Position numbers and translations under genes: made by a program
Shown: in pieces, positions 1 through 8,617 of the stretch
How the letters are laid out: the number at the start of each line of letters is the position of its first letter
Position numbering within the stretch: position 1 is the first letter of the stretch
The notes under the pieces: generated by a model
Database searches by the model: none
What the model saw: only the letters and a program-made list of their open reading frames with translations
What the model was told of the DNA's origin: nothing
Assembly: GCA_016287995.1 (NCBI GenBank)
Contig: JAEEXW010000035.1
Coordinates: 1 to 13,265 of the forward strand
DNA: 13,265 nucleotides
Direction: 5' to 3'
Source: Bacteroidales bacterium
GTDB lineage: Bacteria; Bacteroidota; Bacteroidia; Bacteroidales; UBA3824

Positions 1-1
1 G

Positions 2-2110
2 ATTATGCTTCTTAATCCCGAAACCGAAGACGCAAGATTTTACAGCAAGCTTCTGATGTGTCCGACGACTGGAATTTCGTACAAAGAGCCTGCACCGATG
101 AATTTTTCTTTCAATTCGCCGGCAGGATTTTGTCCTTGTTGCAAAGGCTTGGGCGAAATAGACAAAATCGACATTTCAAAGGTTATTCCGGATGATAATA
201 TTTCGATAAACAAAGGCGCAATTTCTCCGCTCGGAAAACGTACGGATAATTTTGTTTTCCGTCAGTTGGACGCTCTGGCTGAAAGAGAGGGCTTTTCGAT
301 GGACGAACCGGTCAAAAACCTGACTTCCGAACAGTTAGACATGGTTTTGAACGGTAGCGCAGAGCCGATTGAAATGGCTTGGATGGCAAAATACGGCAGT
401 TCAAGAACCACTTACGACGGTATTTTGAAATACTTGGAAAACGCCCTCGAAGACGAAGACTCGTCGGAACTCGTCCTGAAATATTCCACGCCCGGAATCT
501 GTCCCGAATGTCAGGGCAAAAGGCTCAACAAAGAGGCTCTCAGTTTTAAAATCGCGGGCAAAAACATCGCAGAACTTTCGATGATTGACATCGAAGATTT
601 AAAAGAGTTTTTGGTAAACATCGAAGACCGTCTGACCGCAAAACAGAAAAAAATTTCGACGGAAGTTTTGAAAGAAATCCGCACGAGAATCGGCTTTATG
701 GACGATGTCGGATTAGGATATTTGAGCCTTTTCCGTCCCTCGGCAAGTCTGTCTGGCGGCGAGGCGCAGCGCATAAGGCTTGCCACGCAAATCGGGTCAA
801 AACTTGTTAACGTTTTGTACATTTTAGACGAACCGTCAATCGGGCTTCATCAGCGGGATAACGACCGATTAATCAAGTCGCTAAAAGCCTTACGCGACAA
901 CGGAAACTCCATTATCGTAGTGGAGCATGACAAAGATATGATTAAAAATGCCGATTACGTAATTGACATCGGTCCGGGTGCGGGACGTTTAGGCGGTTAT
1001 CTGACGGCTTCATGCACGCCGGAAGAACTTTTAAAAACAGACAATCTGACGGCTAAATATCTGAACGGAACCCTTGATATTGAAATGCCAAAAGAGCGTC
1101 GCAAAGGAAACGGACAATTTTTAACGCTCAAAGGCTGCAAAGGCAACAACTTGAAAAACGTTGATTTAACGATTCCGCTCGGAGAATTGGTTTTGATAAC
1201 GGGAGTTTCGGGAAGTGGAAAGTCAACGCTGATAAACGAAACTTTACGGCCTATTTTGACAAAACATTTTTACCGCTCGCTTCAAGAGCCGAAAGAATAC
1301 GCCGAAATTTTAGGCATTGAAAACATTGACAAGGTTATCGAAGTAAACCAAGACCCGATAGGCAGAACGCCAAGAAGTAATCCGTGTACTTATACGGGAC
1401 TTTTTGCTGACATTCGAAATTTGTTTGCGGAGTTGCCTCAGTCAAAAATTATGAACTACAAGCCGGGACGTTTTTCGTTCAATGTTAAGGGCGGACGGTG
1501 CGAACAATGTCAGGGCGCGGGCGTTAAAACAGTGGAAATGAACTTTTTGCCGGACGTTTACGTAAAATGCGATGCCTGCAACGGACGGCGTTACAACCGC
1601 GAAACGCTGGAAGTAAAATACAAAGGCAAGTCGATTTCTGACATTCTTGACATGACGATAAACCGTGCTGCGGAATTTTTTCAAAATCAACCGAAAATTT
1701 TAAAAAAACTTCAAGCGTTGCAAAACGTGGGCATGGGTTACGTAACGTTAGGGCAGTCGGCGACAACGGTTTCGGGCGGCGAGGCGCAGAGAATAAAACT
1801 TGCGACCGAACTTTCACGCACCGACACCGGCAAAACGCTTTACATTTTGGACGAGCCTACAACGGGACTTCATTTGGAAGATATTCGTGTTTTAATGCGT
1901 GTTCTCAACGCTTTGGTTGACAAAGGCAACACCGTAGTCATCATTGAACATAACCTTGACGTTATCAAAACGGCAGATTACATCATTGACCTTGGTCCCG
2001 AAGGCGGCAAAAACGGCGGACAGATAATCGCCGAAGGTACGCCCGAAGAAATCATAAAACAAGGCAAAGGCTACACAGCAGAATATCTGAAAAAAGAGAT
2101 GAATTTATAA
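2..2110 (+). CDS. uvrA: UvrA excinuclease ATPase subunit, 5'-truncated by the window edge
   Basis: UvrA is the damage-recognition ATPase of nucleotide excision repair; it works as a dimer and loads UvrB on DNA. The frame is open to the first base, so the ATG at 5 is internal. About 235 residues are missing compared with the usual ~940, including the first Walker A and the UvrB-binding domain. Counting from that Met, I see the first ABC signature (LSGGEAQR, ~249-256) with Walker B (LDEPSIGLH, ~274), the second Walker A (GVSGSGKST, 400-408), the zinc module C499-C502/C522-C525, and the second signature (VSGGEAQR, ~589) with LDEPTTGLH (~615). The first zinc module is odd: CPTT at 19-22 replaces the usual CxxC, while its partner pair C43/C46 remains. 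From memory, this MCPTTG form is typical of a UvrA paralogue common in Bacteroidetes, so this may not be the main UvrA. Family assignment is certain, paralogue status is inferred. Confidence 0.95.
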   Translation: MMLLNPETEDARFYSKLLMCPTTGISYKEPAPMNFSFNSPAGFCPCCKGLGEIDKIDISKVIPDDNISINKGAISPLGKRTDNFVFRQLDALAEREGFSMDEPVKNLTSEQLDMVLNGSAEPIEMAWMAKYGSSRTTYDGILKYLENALEDEDSSELVLKYSTPGICPECQGKRLNKEALSFKIAGKNIAELSMIDIEDLKEFLVNIEDRLTAKQKKISTEVLKEIRTRIGFMDDVGLGYLSLFRPSASLSGGEAQRIRLATQIGSKLVNVLYILDEPSIGLHQRDNDRLIKSLKALRDNGNSIIVVEHDKDMIKNADYVIDIGPGAGRLGGYLTASCTPEELLKTDNLTAKYLNGTLDIEMPKERRKGNGQFLTLKGCKGNNLKNVDLTIPLGELVLITGVSGSGKSTLINETLRPILTKHFYRSLQEPKEYAEILGIENIDKVIEVNQDPIGRTPRSNPCTYTGLFADIRNLFAELPQSKIMNYKPGRFSFNVKGGRCEQCQGAGVKTVEMNFLPDVYVKCDACNGRRYNRETLEVKYKGKSISDILDMTINRAAEFFQNQPKILKKLQALQNVGMGYVTLGQSATTVSGGEAQRIKLATELSRTDTGKTLYILDEPTTGLHLEDIRVLMRVLNALVDKGNTVVIIEHNLDVIKTADYIIDLGPEGGKNGGQIIAEGTPEEIIKQGKGYTAEYLKKEMNL

Positions 2111-2131
2111 AAAAAGTTTTATATTACAAAA

Positions 2132-2186
2132 AAACCTTATCACCAAATCTTTTTATAATTCGGTGATAAGGTTTATCGTTTTTTTT
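2132..2186. terminator. Bidirectional terminator between uvrA and susE
   Basis: A perfect 13-bp stem (2132-2144 with 2162-2174) has three more inner pairs after one mismatch. It is followed on the plus strand by a T run (2178-2186) and on the minus strand by the complement of the A run at 2128-2134. It lies 21 bp past the uvrA stop and 21 bp past the susE stop, so it can end both convergent transcripts. Confidence 0.88.
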
Positions 2187-2195
2187 AAAATTCTA

Positions 2196-3677
2196 TTAAT
2201 ACTCTTTTCCGTTTTCAAATTCTACACCATCGTAAAATTTGGTGTTGCCATTATCCGTAGAGATTATAATATTGGTAGGTGCAATACCCGGATTTTTGGT
2301 GAATTTATAACCGTAAATATATTCACCATCGTTTTCGCTAACAAGTTCGAGTTTGTCGCCTGGCCAAGAGCCTGCCTCGGTGAATGCTTCGCCACCATAG
2401 TTTCCACCCCATGCCCAAACGTAATAATCGCCTGCGACTTCTGTCTTAAATGTAAATGTCATATTATCCAAAAGTTCAGGATCTACAGGTTCGGTGGCAT
2501 CAGGTTTTGTATATTCGTACTCTGCGTTATCTTCATAATTAGCACCGTCGAACAATTTTGCATTGCCGCCGTCGGTGGAGATTATGATTTGAGCCGGCAA
2601 CAATTCACCTTCTGGAAGATTCGTAAAGGTGTATTCGTAAACGTATTTGCCATCGTTGTTGCTAATCAAAAGCAAATTGTCGCCAGGCCAAGAACCTGAT
2701 TCTGTGTAGGCATCACCTCCGAAATCACCGTTCCAAGCCCATACTGAATACACTGCATCTAAATCGGTTTCCAATGTTATTTTGTTTCCCGAAATTTTTA
2801 ATGTTGCAGCATTAGGCAAATTGATTTCTTGTTTGTCGTCGTTATTATCATCTTCTGGCTTTGTCTCTTCGGCAGAATCTATTGTAACAGTGCCGTCAGC
2901 GTTGATTGTTACATAAACTGAAGAACCAAAAACGCCTGAATAAATATCAAGCTGCGAGCCGTTGTCGTTGTTGTTGATGATATAATTTTCGTTGTTGGAG
3001 CCTACCCTATTCTTAACGTCGAAAGCATAATAAACTTTGCCACCGAGTTCAACGGTTTCGTCCTCTGGTGCTATGCCGGGCCAGTCGCCGAGTGCTGAAT
3101 TGTCGTCACCCCAAGCATAAAGCCTTAGCTCGTCCCAACCCGCATTGTTGCAAACGTAAATTTTGGGATTAGGATCAACATATTTCAATTTGGTGCTGAC
3201 ACTTATCGTGTTGGAAGAAAAACCATCGGCAAGGTTTGCACCCGGAAGAAGTAACAAACGGAATTTTAATGTGCCCGTCCATGCAGAAAGAGGTGTTGCA
3301 AGTTCTTTCCAACCGCTCACCGCGCTACAAAGAGCATCGTAGCTAACAACAAATTGGTCGGTTTCGTCGTAATTTTGACGTGCAATAGTAACCGGCGTCG
3401 AAAAATCTCCGTCCGACAAATCTGCTTGAAGTGCATATTGTTGTTTTTGGTCTTTTTCGGCTATAACAACTTCCTTACCGTCAACAACAAACTTGCCCGG
3501 CGTAAAATAGAATGTATACTCGCTTTGGCTTCCGTCAATCGGTTCGGATAGGTCTGCCAAAACAGGAGCTTTGCTCGAATTGAAATCTAATTGCGGCATA
3601 TCCTCATCGGATTTTTCGCAGGAAGCAAACAATGTTGCAGCTCCCAATAATGCCGCTAAATATTTTAATGTTTTCAT
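2196..3677 (-). CDS. susE: SusE-like starch-binding outer-membrane lipoprotein with three CBM26-like modules
   Basis: 493 residues, last gene of the susCDE unit. Likely job: surface glycan binding that captures starch for SusC/SusD; not catalytic. The N-terminus is a lipoprotein signal (hydrophobic 5-19, lipobox LFASC, Cys20). The next residues, EKSDED, are acidic with a Lys, like the signal that sends Bacteroidetes lipoproteins to the cell surface. Residues ~35-165 resemble the SusE N-terminal domain. Three modules follow at ~171-265, ~290-390 and ~403-493, each with a Y/VxAW strand and a WPG motif (DWPG once, GSWPGD twice), as in CBM26-type starch-binding modules. Acidic, Pro-rich linkers (~268-285, ~390-402) separate them. 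Modules 2 and 3 are close copies; module 1 is divergent. It starts 77 bp after susD and ends at a strong terminator. Whether it should be called SusE or SusF is uncertain; the N-domain and position after susD favour SusE. Confidence 0.88.
   Translation of the reverse strand: MKTLKYLAALLGAATLFASCEKSDEDMPQLDFNSSKAPVLADLSEPIDGSQSEYTFYFTPGKFVVDGKEVVIAEKDQKQQYALQADLSDGDFSTPVTIARQNYDETDQFVVSYDALCSAVSGWKELATPLSAWTGTLKFRLLLLPGANLADGFSSNTISVSTKLKYVDPNPKIYVCNNAGWDELRLYAWGDDNSALGDWPGIAPEDETVELGGKVYYAFDVKNRVGSNNENYIINNNDNGSQLDIYSGVFGSSVYVTINADGTVTIDSAEETKPEDDNNDDKQEINLPNAATLKISGNKITLETDLDAVYSVWAWNGDFGGDAYTESGSWPGDNLLLISNNDGKYVYEYTFTNLPEGELLPAQIIISTDGGNAKLFDGANYEDNAEYEYTKPDATEPVDPELLDNMTFTFKTEVAGDYYVWAWGGNYGGEAFTEAGSWPGDKLELVSENDGEYIYGYKFTKNPGIAPTNIIISTDNGNTKFYDGVEFENGKEY
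2199..2756 (-). repeat. Tandemly duplicated starch-binding module inside susE
   Basis: Codons for residues 308-390 (2508-2756) and 417-493 (2199-2429) encode two modules that align almost end to end. Shared blocks are VWAW, GG, TE, GSWPGD, NDG, IIISTD, GN and DG, roughly 60% identity by eye. A linker rich in Pro, Asp and Glu joins them. This reads as an internal gene duplication that raised starch-binding valency. Confidence 0.8.
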
Positions 3678-3712
3678 TGTATTTTCTTTTTTTTAATTAT
3701 AAAAACCAACTT

Positions 3713-3754
3713 TCAATTGTCAATTTTCAATTTTCAATTGTCAACTGTCAATTA
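3713..3754. repeat. Six tandem heptamers between susD and susE
   Basis: Six 7-bp units on the plus strand read TCAATTG, TCAATTT, TCAATTT, TCAATTG, TCAACTG, TCAATTA, each starting TCAA. The array fills 42 of the 77 bases between the genes and its last unit ends directly at the susD stop codon (3755-3757). It contains no stable hairpin with a T run, so it is not an obvious terminator. Possible roles are mRNA spacing or processing, or simply a slippage-prone repeat. Confidence 0.9.
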
Positions 3755-5326
3755 CTAAAATCCTTCGTTTTGTTTCAAATTAGAATTTGCCGAAACATCG
3801 GTAGAAGGCAGAGGAAAGAGCAAATATTTGCTGTCGATTGCGTTAGTACCAGAAGCATTGCCACCTTTGAAAGCCCACGATTTCGTTAAATACTTACCAA
3901 ATCGTATAAGGTCGGTGCGGCGGTGTCCTTCCCAATAAAGTTCTTTTGCACGTTCGTCAAGAAGGTCGTCTAAAGTTATTTCAGAAAGCGACGAAATATT
4001 ATGGCTCTTATCACCAAAAGCGCGTTCTTGAATTTTGTTGTAAAGTTCAACGGCTTTTGCGCTGTTGCCACTGCCGCGGAGCGTTGCTTCCACGTAGAGC
4101 AAATATGCGTCGGCTAAGCGGTAAAACGGGAAATCCGTATCGGGAAAATCTGCGCTTGAAGCCTTAGCACCGTCGCGACGGATATTGGTGTATTTTACCA
4201 CCGACCAACCTTGTTTGAAATCGCCGTTGTTGGAAATCACTTGTTCGCGTCCTTCGGTGAAGAATAAAGCACGATTGTCGCCTTCTTCAAAAATGCTGCT
4301 CAAATCTTGAGGAGCGCGTATGCCGTCCCACATCCCAGCAATGCCGTAATTATCAGCCGGAGACATATCGGCATCAAAAGCACCTGCTGTGAGATATAGC
4401 GTACCACCGTAACTTTGGGCGTGTACACCGTCGAAAATTATCGGGAAAATAATTTCCGGCGACAAATCGTTGTCGGCTTGGAAATTATACTTATAAACAG
4501 ATTCCAACGAATATCCACCGTTGTCGATAATATCTTCGAGTACTTTTGCGGCCTCTTCATAATGATTGCCTTGATTGTAAACTTCGGCATTCATGTAGAG
4601 ATTTGCCAAAATCATTTCGGCAACGTATTTATTTACCATTCCGTAGGTAGAAGCAGATTTTTCGGGAAGTTCACCACTTTCGATTACGCTTTTGAGTTCG
4701 TTTTCAATCCATGGGAAAAGGAAATCTCTGCCTTTTTGTTCGGGAAGATAAGCACCTATACCTGAATTTTCGTCGGTAAAGGGTACGTTACCATAAAAAT
4801 TCATCAAAATGTAATAGCTTAATGCTCTGAGTGTTCGCACCTCGGCTCTAAAAGTATGAATTTCTTTTAAACGCTCTGCGGAAACCGAAAGTTTTGAATC
4901 TTTTGTCTGATTCAAAAACTCATTGCAATATGCGTTGATAATGCACATACGGTCGTAGTTGAGCATTATAAAACGGTTGGTAGAGCCCCAGTTGCAATAT
5001 TGAAGACCGTTGAGAGCCTCGTCAGACCAAGCACACATAGCCTCATCTGTTGTAAGTTCTTCCAAATTCCAAAACGAACGCGTAAAAGTAGCTTCACCTT
5101 GGTCGGCACCTACGATGTCGCCGTCGGCAGGTCCGCTCTGACCCGGCACCGAAAATGCAGAATATATTTTTGCAACAATACAATCAGCAGAAGTGTCGCT
5201 GTCCCAAGCTGTTGCAGATGTTACGGTGGTAGTTGTTAGCGGCGTTACGTCCAAATCTTTGACACACGATTGGTACATTGCACCCGTCAAGATTGCCGCT
5301 GTTATGATAATATTATGTTTTTTCAT
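3755..5326 (-). CDS. susD: SusD-type starch-binding outer-membrane lipoprotein
   Basis: 523 residues. SusD forms the lid of the SusC transporter and binds starch helices at the cell surface. The signal peptide ends at Cys21 (YQSC, an unusual -3 residue) followed by VKDLDVTPL, the usual SusD mature start. Helical TPR-like segments follow, with the family hallmark DERAKELYWEGHRRTDLIRF at ~457-476 and a C-terminal QNEGF. Alignment by memory to Bacteroides thetaiotaomicron SusD gives D75, R83, W100, Y306 and W333 here for D73, R81, W98, Y296 and W320 there, the starch-contacting set; N101 appears to be Glu. The stretches DGVxxxxYGGxxYL and FPDTDFPFYRLADAYL are also close to true starch SusD, not just any SusD homologue. 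This makes starch or malto-oligosaccharide the likely substrate. Starts 21 bp after the susC stop, so it is surely co-transcribed. Confidence 0.95.
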   Translation of the reverse strand: MKKHNIIITAAILTGAMYQSCVKDLDVTPLTTTTVTSATAWDSDTSADCIVAKIYSAFSVPGQSGPADGDIVGADQGEATFTRSFWNLEELTTDEAMCAWSDEALNGLQYCNWGSTNRFIMLNYDRMCIINAYCNEFLNQTKDSKLSVSAERLKEIHTFRAEVRTLRALSYYILMNFYGNVPFTDENSGIGAYLPEQKGRDFLFPWIENELKSVIESGELPEKSASTYGMVNKYVAEMILANLYMNAEVYNQGNHYEEAAKVLEDIIDNGGYSLESVYKYNFQADNDLSPEIIFPIIFDGVHAQSYGGTLYLTAGAFDADMSPADNYGIAGMWDGIRAPQDLSSIFEEGDNRALFFTEGREQVISNNGDFKQGWSVVKYTNIRRDGAKASSADFPDTDFPFYRLADAYLLYVEATLRGSGNSAKAVELYNKIQERAFGDKSHNISSLSEITLDDLLDERAKELYWEGHRRTDLIRFGKYLTKSWAFKGGNASGTNAIDSKYLLFPLPSTDVSANSNLKQNEGF

Positions 5327-5347
5327 AATTTACAATTTTTTTTGGTG

Positions 5348-8300
5348 TTAAAAATTAAGATTCAAGCCGAGCAAGAATGTTACAGGGCGGGGATAGAAAC
5401 TATTGTCGATACCGCTCGAAATTTCGGGATCGAGTCCTTCGTATTTGGTGAATACAAACGGATTTTGAACAGTGCAATAAACTCTGCCGCCTACTTTGTC
5501 GAAAATTTTATCGAAGCTGTATCCCAATGTCATATTGTCGATTCTAAAGAACGATGCCAATTGGATGTAATAATCAGACAAAACCTGAGCTTTTTGCCAA
5601 TTAGTTTGGAAAGCAAAGCGAGTTTTGTTGGTAAGTGCGCTCGAAGCATATACATTTTCGGGAGCAAGAGCTGCGCTGTTGGCTGCTACACCGTTGTACA
5701 TCCAATTGCCGAGACTTCCGTGTCCTGCAAGAGAAAAGTCGAATTTTTTGTACTGAAGTTTTGCAGCAACACCAAATGTAGCTTTGGGATCGGCATTGTG
5801 GAACATATAAAGATCTTTTTCGTCGATAGAACCGCTTTCGTCACGGTCGATAAACGCACCTTCAATCGGGTGTCCGTCAGCATCATACACCTGCTGGAAA
5901 ACGAAGAACATACCAGCCGGATTGTTAACAGCGTGAGCCTTAATTGTGGTAGCACCGTCGCCATCGGAAGTTGCAGCAAAACGACGAATATCGGTATCCT
6001 CAGCACCAGAAGAAAGTTTTGTAATTTCGTTACGGTTGAAAGCGAGGTTAGCATCAAGTCTCAACTGCCAATCTTTGGTAGAAAGAGCTACGCCGCCAAG
6101 TGTGATTTCAACGCCGGTGTTGGTAAGCGAACCGATGTTAGCAACAACATATTCCGAGAAATTGCTACCCGACGGAGTTTTTGCCTCGGTGTTGATAAGG
6201 TCGGTGGTTTCGCGATAATACCAATCCACGGAAGCCGTCAAACGGTCTTTAAACATTCCAAAATCAAATCCTGCATTCCAAGTAGTGGTGGTTTCCCATT
6301 GCAAAGACTCGTTGAAAGCATTAGGTTTCAAGAGACTAATCCATTTGCCGTTGCGATAATACGATGACGCCGTGTTGGTGGAATAAGAATAAGTTCCAAG
6401 ATATGGATAATCACCTTGATTAATATCCTGCTGACCTGTTTTACCCCAGCCGAGACGAAGTTTCATGTTGGAGAAAAGATTCTGACTTTGCATAAACTCT
6501 TCCTGCGAAATTCTCCAAGCCAAAGCTGCTGAGGGGAATACGCCCCAACGATTGTCTTTGTTGAATCTCGACGAACCGTCGTCTCTTATTGTAAATGTTA
6601 GCAAATAACGGTCGTCAAAAGAGTAGTTCAACCTTCCGAAAAACGAAACAATATAATGTTCGTTGGCGTAATAATTACCTTCGATATTGCTAAGGTCTTC
6701 GTTGAATTCTTGATTGTCGTAGCTGATAGCACCTTTAGCGTCGACAGGCGTATAAGCAGAATACCAGCTATCGCCCTCGGTGTAATAATGTTGCCAAGAA
6801 TAGCCTGCCATTACATCGAATTTGCTTTTCAAATTAGGAAGTTTTTTCTCGTAAGTAAGATAAAAATCCATCTGCGAATTGCGACGTTTTTGTTCCCATT
6901 CGTTTTTGTTGCTAATTGTAGAACCCGAAAAATTGTCGGGTTTTCCTGCTGCATTAAAAGTACTTCCTTCGCTGCTTGAGGCATCAAGAGAGAGATTATA
7001 ATTAGCTTTTAATCCTTTGAGATAAAGGAATTTGTACTCGAATTGTGCGCTACCGATAAAGTTTTTAACATCGGCAGAATTGTCGTTTAGTTCTATTTTT
7101 GACACAGGATTAGGTCCTGCACCAAACTTGTTGTAACTATTTTTTGCGCCTTCGTAGTCGGCAGCCCAACCGGGATTAAACGGGTCGGCAGCACCTGTCC
7201 AGCTCCAAAATCCTGAATAAGGACTACCCGTTGCATAAATAGGTTTTGTAGGATCGTAATAAACTGCATTTCCAATTGCACCCGGGTCAAAATCGCTGTG
7301 GATAATCATACCTTTACCGTTGAGGTTTACAGTAAGACGATCGTTCAAGAATTTGGGATTAAGCGAAATATTTCCGGTGTAACGACGATTGTGGTCGTAA
7401 CTTTGTACACCGTTGTTTTCGGTGAAACCTGCCGAAACTCTATAAGGCATAAATTCTTTTACAGAACCCAACACGCTGAGATTATGCTCGGTGCTAACAG
7501 CGGTGCGATAAATTTCGTCTTGCCAATCGGTATTGAAATTGTAAACAGTTTCGCCCGTTACAGGATTTAAACCGGCTTTTGTGTAAACCTCTGCTTGGTT
7601 GGATTTGCCGCTAAAAGTGTTACGGATAAACTCTTGAAATTCGTTTCCGTCGAGAACGTCAATTGTTTTCTTAACCTTGGAAACAGAAACGTTTCCATCG
7701 TAAGAAATTTTAATTTTTCCGGCTTTACCTTTTTTGGTTGTTATGATGATAACGCCGTTGGAAGCCCTTGAACCGTAAATTGCAGTTGCAGAAGCGTCTT
7801 TTAATACTGTAAACGATTCGATGTCGTTGGGGTCGATAGTGGAAAGCAAATTGCCAACACCACCGATGCCAGAATTATCGAGATAAACGCCGTCGAGAAT
7901 AATTAGCGGATCGTTGCTTGCAGAAAGCGAAGAACCGCCTCTGATTCTGATACTTGAACCGCTGTTGGCACTACCACCGCCGTTTACGACATTAACGCCG
8001 GCAATTTTACCAACGAGCATATCATCGGCAGTAGTTGCAACGCCTTTCATTTTGGGATCGGCCTCAAGAGTAGCCACCGAACCGGTTGCATCTGATTTTC
8101 TTACTGCACCATAACCGATTACAACCACTTCGTCGATGTTTTGGGTATCTTCCATAAGGGTAATAACAAGGTTAGAAGCAACGCTGACAACTTGCGTTTG
8201 ATAACCGATGTAAGAGATTTGGAGTTTTGCGTTTTCAGGAACCGACAGCAAAAAATTACCGTCTAAATCCGTGATTGTGCCATTGGTTGTTCCTTGTTCG

Positions 8301-8449
8301 AGGATTGTAGCACCGATAATACGGGCACCACTAACGTCCTGAACATAACCTTGGACTCTGATTTGAGCGGAAACTGCGCCCGCCCAAAACAACGCTGCAA
8401 AAAAAAGCAGCAAAAAGCGGAAATGTTTTGATGTTTTTTGTCTTTTCAT
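5348..8449 (-). CDS. susC: SusC-type TonB-dependent outer-membrane oligosaccharide transporter
   Basis: 1033 residues, normal length for SusC. It imports malto-oligosaccharides across the outer membrane using TonB-ExbBD energy and pairs with SusD. Seen in order: signal peptide 1-28 cut after AVSA; carboxypeptidase-regulatory-like beta-sandwich ~30-100 (GTTNGTITDLDGNF); SusC TonB-box motif DEVVVIGYG at 106-114; plug domain ~118-240 (IRIRGGSSL, LKDASATAIYGSRASNGVIIITTKKG); then a long beta-barrel ending in Phe (FLLGLNLNF), as expected for assembly by BAM. There is no N-terminal STN domain, so control by a sigma/anti-sigma relay is not expected; the nearby SusR-like gene is the likely regulator. 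First gene of the susCDE operon, with its own promoter and operator-like element upstream. The start chosen is the ATG in front of MKRQKTSKHF, which gives a complete signal peptide. Confidence 0.97.
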   Translation of the reverse strand: MKRQKTSKHFRFLLLFFAALFWAGAVSAQIRVQGYVQDVSGARIIGATILEQGTTNGTITDLDGNFLLSVPENAKLQISYIGYQTQVVSVASNLVITLMEDTQNIDEVVVIGYGAVRKSDATGSVATLEADPKMKGVATTADDMLVGKIAGVNVVNGGGSANSGSSIRIRGGSSLSASNDPLIILDGVYLDNSGIGGVGNLLSTIDPNDIESFTVLKDASATAIYGSRASNGVIIITTKKGKAGKIKISYDGNVSVSKVKKTIDVLDGNEFQEFIRNTFSGKSNQAEVYTKAGLNPVTGETVYNFNTDWQDEIYRTAVSTEHNLSVLGSVKEFMPYRVSAGFTENNGVQSYDHNRRYTGNISLNPKFLNDRLTVNLNGKGMIIHSDFDPGAIGNAVYYDPTKPIYATGSPYSGFWSWTGAADPFNPGWAADYEGAKNSYNKFGAGPNPVSKIELNDNSADVKNFIGSAQFEYKFLYLKGLKANYNLSLDASSSEGSTFNAAGKPDNFSGSTISNKNEWEQKRRNSQMDFYLTYEKKLPNLKSKFDVMAGYSWQHYYTEGDSWYSAYTPVDAKGAISYDNQEFNEDLSNIEGNYYANEHYIVSFFGRLNYSFDDRYLLTFTIRDDGSSRFNKDNRWGVFPSAALAWRISQEEFMQSQNLFSNMKLRLGWGKTGQQDINQGDYPYLGTYSYSTNTASSYYRNGKWISLLKPNAFNESLQWETTTTWNAGFDFGMFKDRLTASVDWYYRETTDLINTEAKTPSGSNFSEYVVANIGSLTNTGVEITLGGVALSTKDWQLRLDANLAFNRNEITKLSSGAEDTDIRRFAATSDGDGATTIKAHAVNNPAGMFFVFQQVYDADGHPIEGAFIDRDESGSIDEKDLYMFHNADPKATFGVAAKLQYKKFDFSLAGHGSLGNWMYNGVAANSAALAPENVYASSALTNKTRFAFQTNWQKAQVLSDYYIQLASFFRIDNMTLGYSFDKIFDKVGGRVYCTVQNPFVFTKYEGLDPEISSGIDNSFYPRPVTFLLGLNLNF

Positions 8450-8483
8450 TTTGCTATAAATTTTGGTTACTAAAAAATTTCTG

Positions 8484-8514
8484 CAATTTTATATCGAAAA
8501 GAAAATCATAACAA
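8484..8514 (-). promoter_or_regulatory. Predicted susC promoter
   Basis: On the minus strand a -33 TTG (8512-8514) is separated by exactly 20 bp from TAAAATTG (8484-8491), one base off the Bacteroidetes -7 consensus TAnnTTTG. This predicts a short leader of about 28 nt before the susC ATG. The weak -7 box fits an activator-dependent promoter. The -33 sits in the element shared with the amylase promoter. Confidence 0.65.
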
Positions 8515-8535
8515 GTACATCAAAACAAAATCAAA
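8510..8535 (-). promoter_or_regulatory. Candidate SusR-type operator upstream of susC
   Basis: These 26 bases match 11841-11866 upstream of the amylase at 21 positions with no gap. The near edge of the shared core is 62 bp from the susC start, against 66 bp at the amylase. On the plus strand two ATCAAA repeats begin at 8519 and 8530, 11 bp apart, which puts them on one face of the helix. Sequence identity is seen; binding by the adjacent regulator is inferred. Confidence 0.65.
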
Positions 8536-8556
8536 GTTTTTTAAAACACTATTTCA

Positions 8557-8575
8557 TTAATAATCAGGTTATTAA
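8557..8575. repeat. Small AT-rich inverted repeat between susR and susC
   Basis: TTAATAA (8557-8563) and TTATTAA (8569-8575) are perfect 7-bp arms around a 5-nt loop. No T run follows on the minus strand, so it is a poor terminator for the regulator gene. It lies 21 bp upstream of the operator-like element and could be a second protein site or chance in AT-rich DNA. Confidence 0.3.
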
Positions 8576-8617
8576 CATTCAAAGAACAGAGAAAAAATCA
8601 AAGGTAAATTTTAAAAT

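Noticed and set aside
2163..2699. A plus-strand open frame opposite susE
   Set aside because: It begins in the terminator stem and is antisense to the starch-binding modules; a shadow with no homology that I recognise.
3713..3754. The heptamer array as a CRISPR
   Set aside because: Units are contiguous 7-mers without spacers, and no cas gene is present.
5270..6367. A 365-codon open frame on the plus strand opposite susC
   Set aside because: It is antisense to a clearly conserved transporter, has no recognisable domain, and its composition mirrors susC codons.
8599..8606. TACCTTTG on the minus strand as the susC promoter -7 box
   Set aside because: It matches the consensus, but no TTG lies at the right spacing and its would-be -33 falls inside the regulator gene. 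The pair at 8484-8514 has the 20-bp spacing and the element shared with the amylase. It remains a possible second start site.
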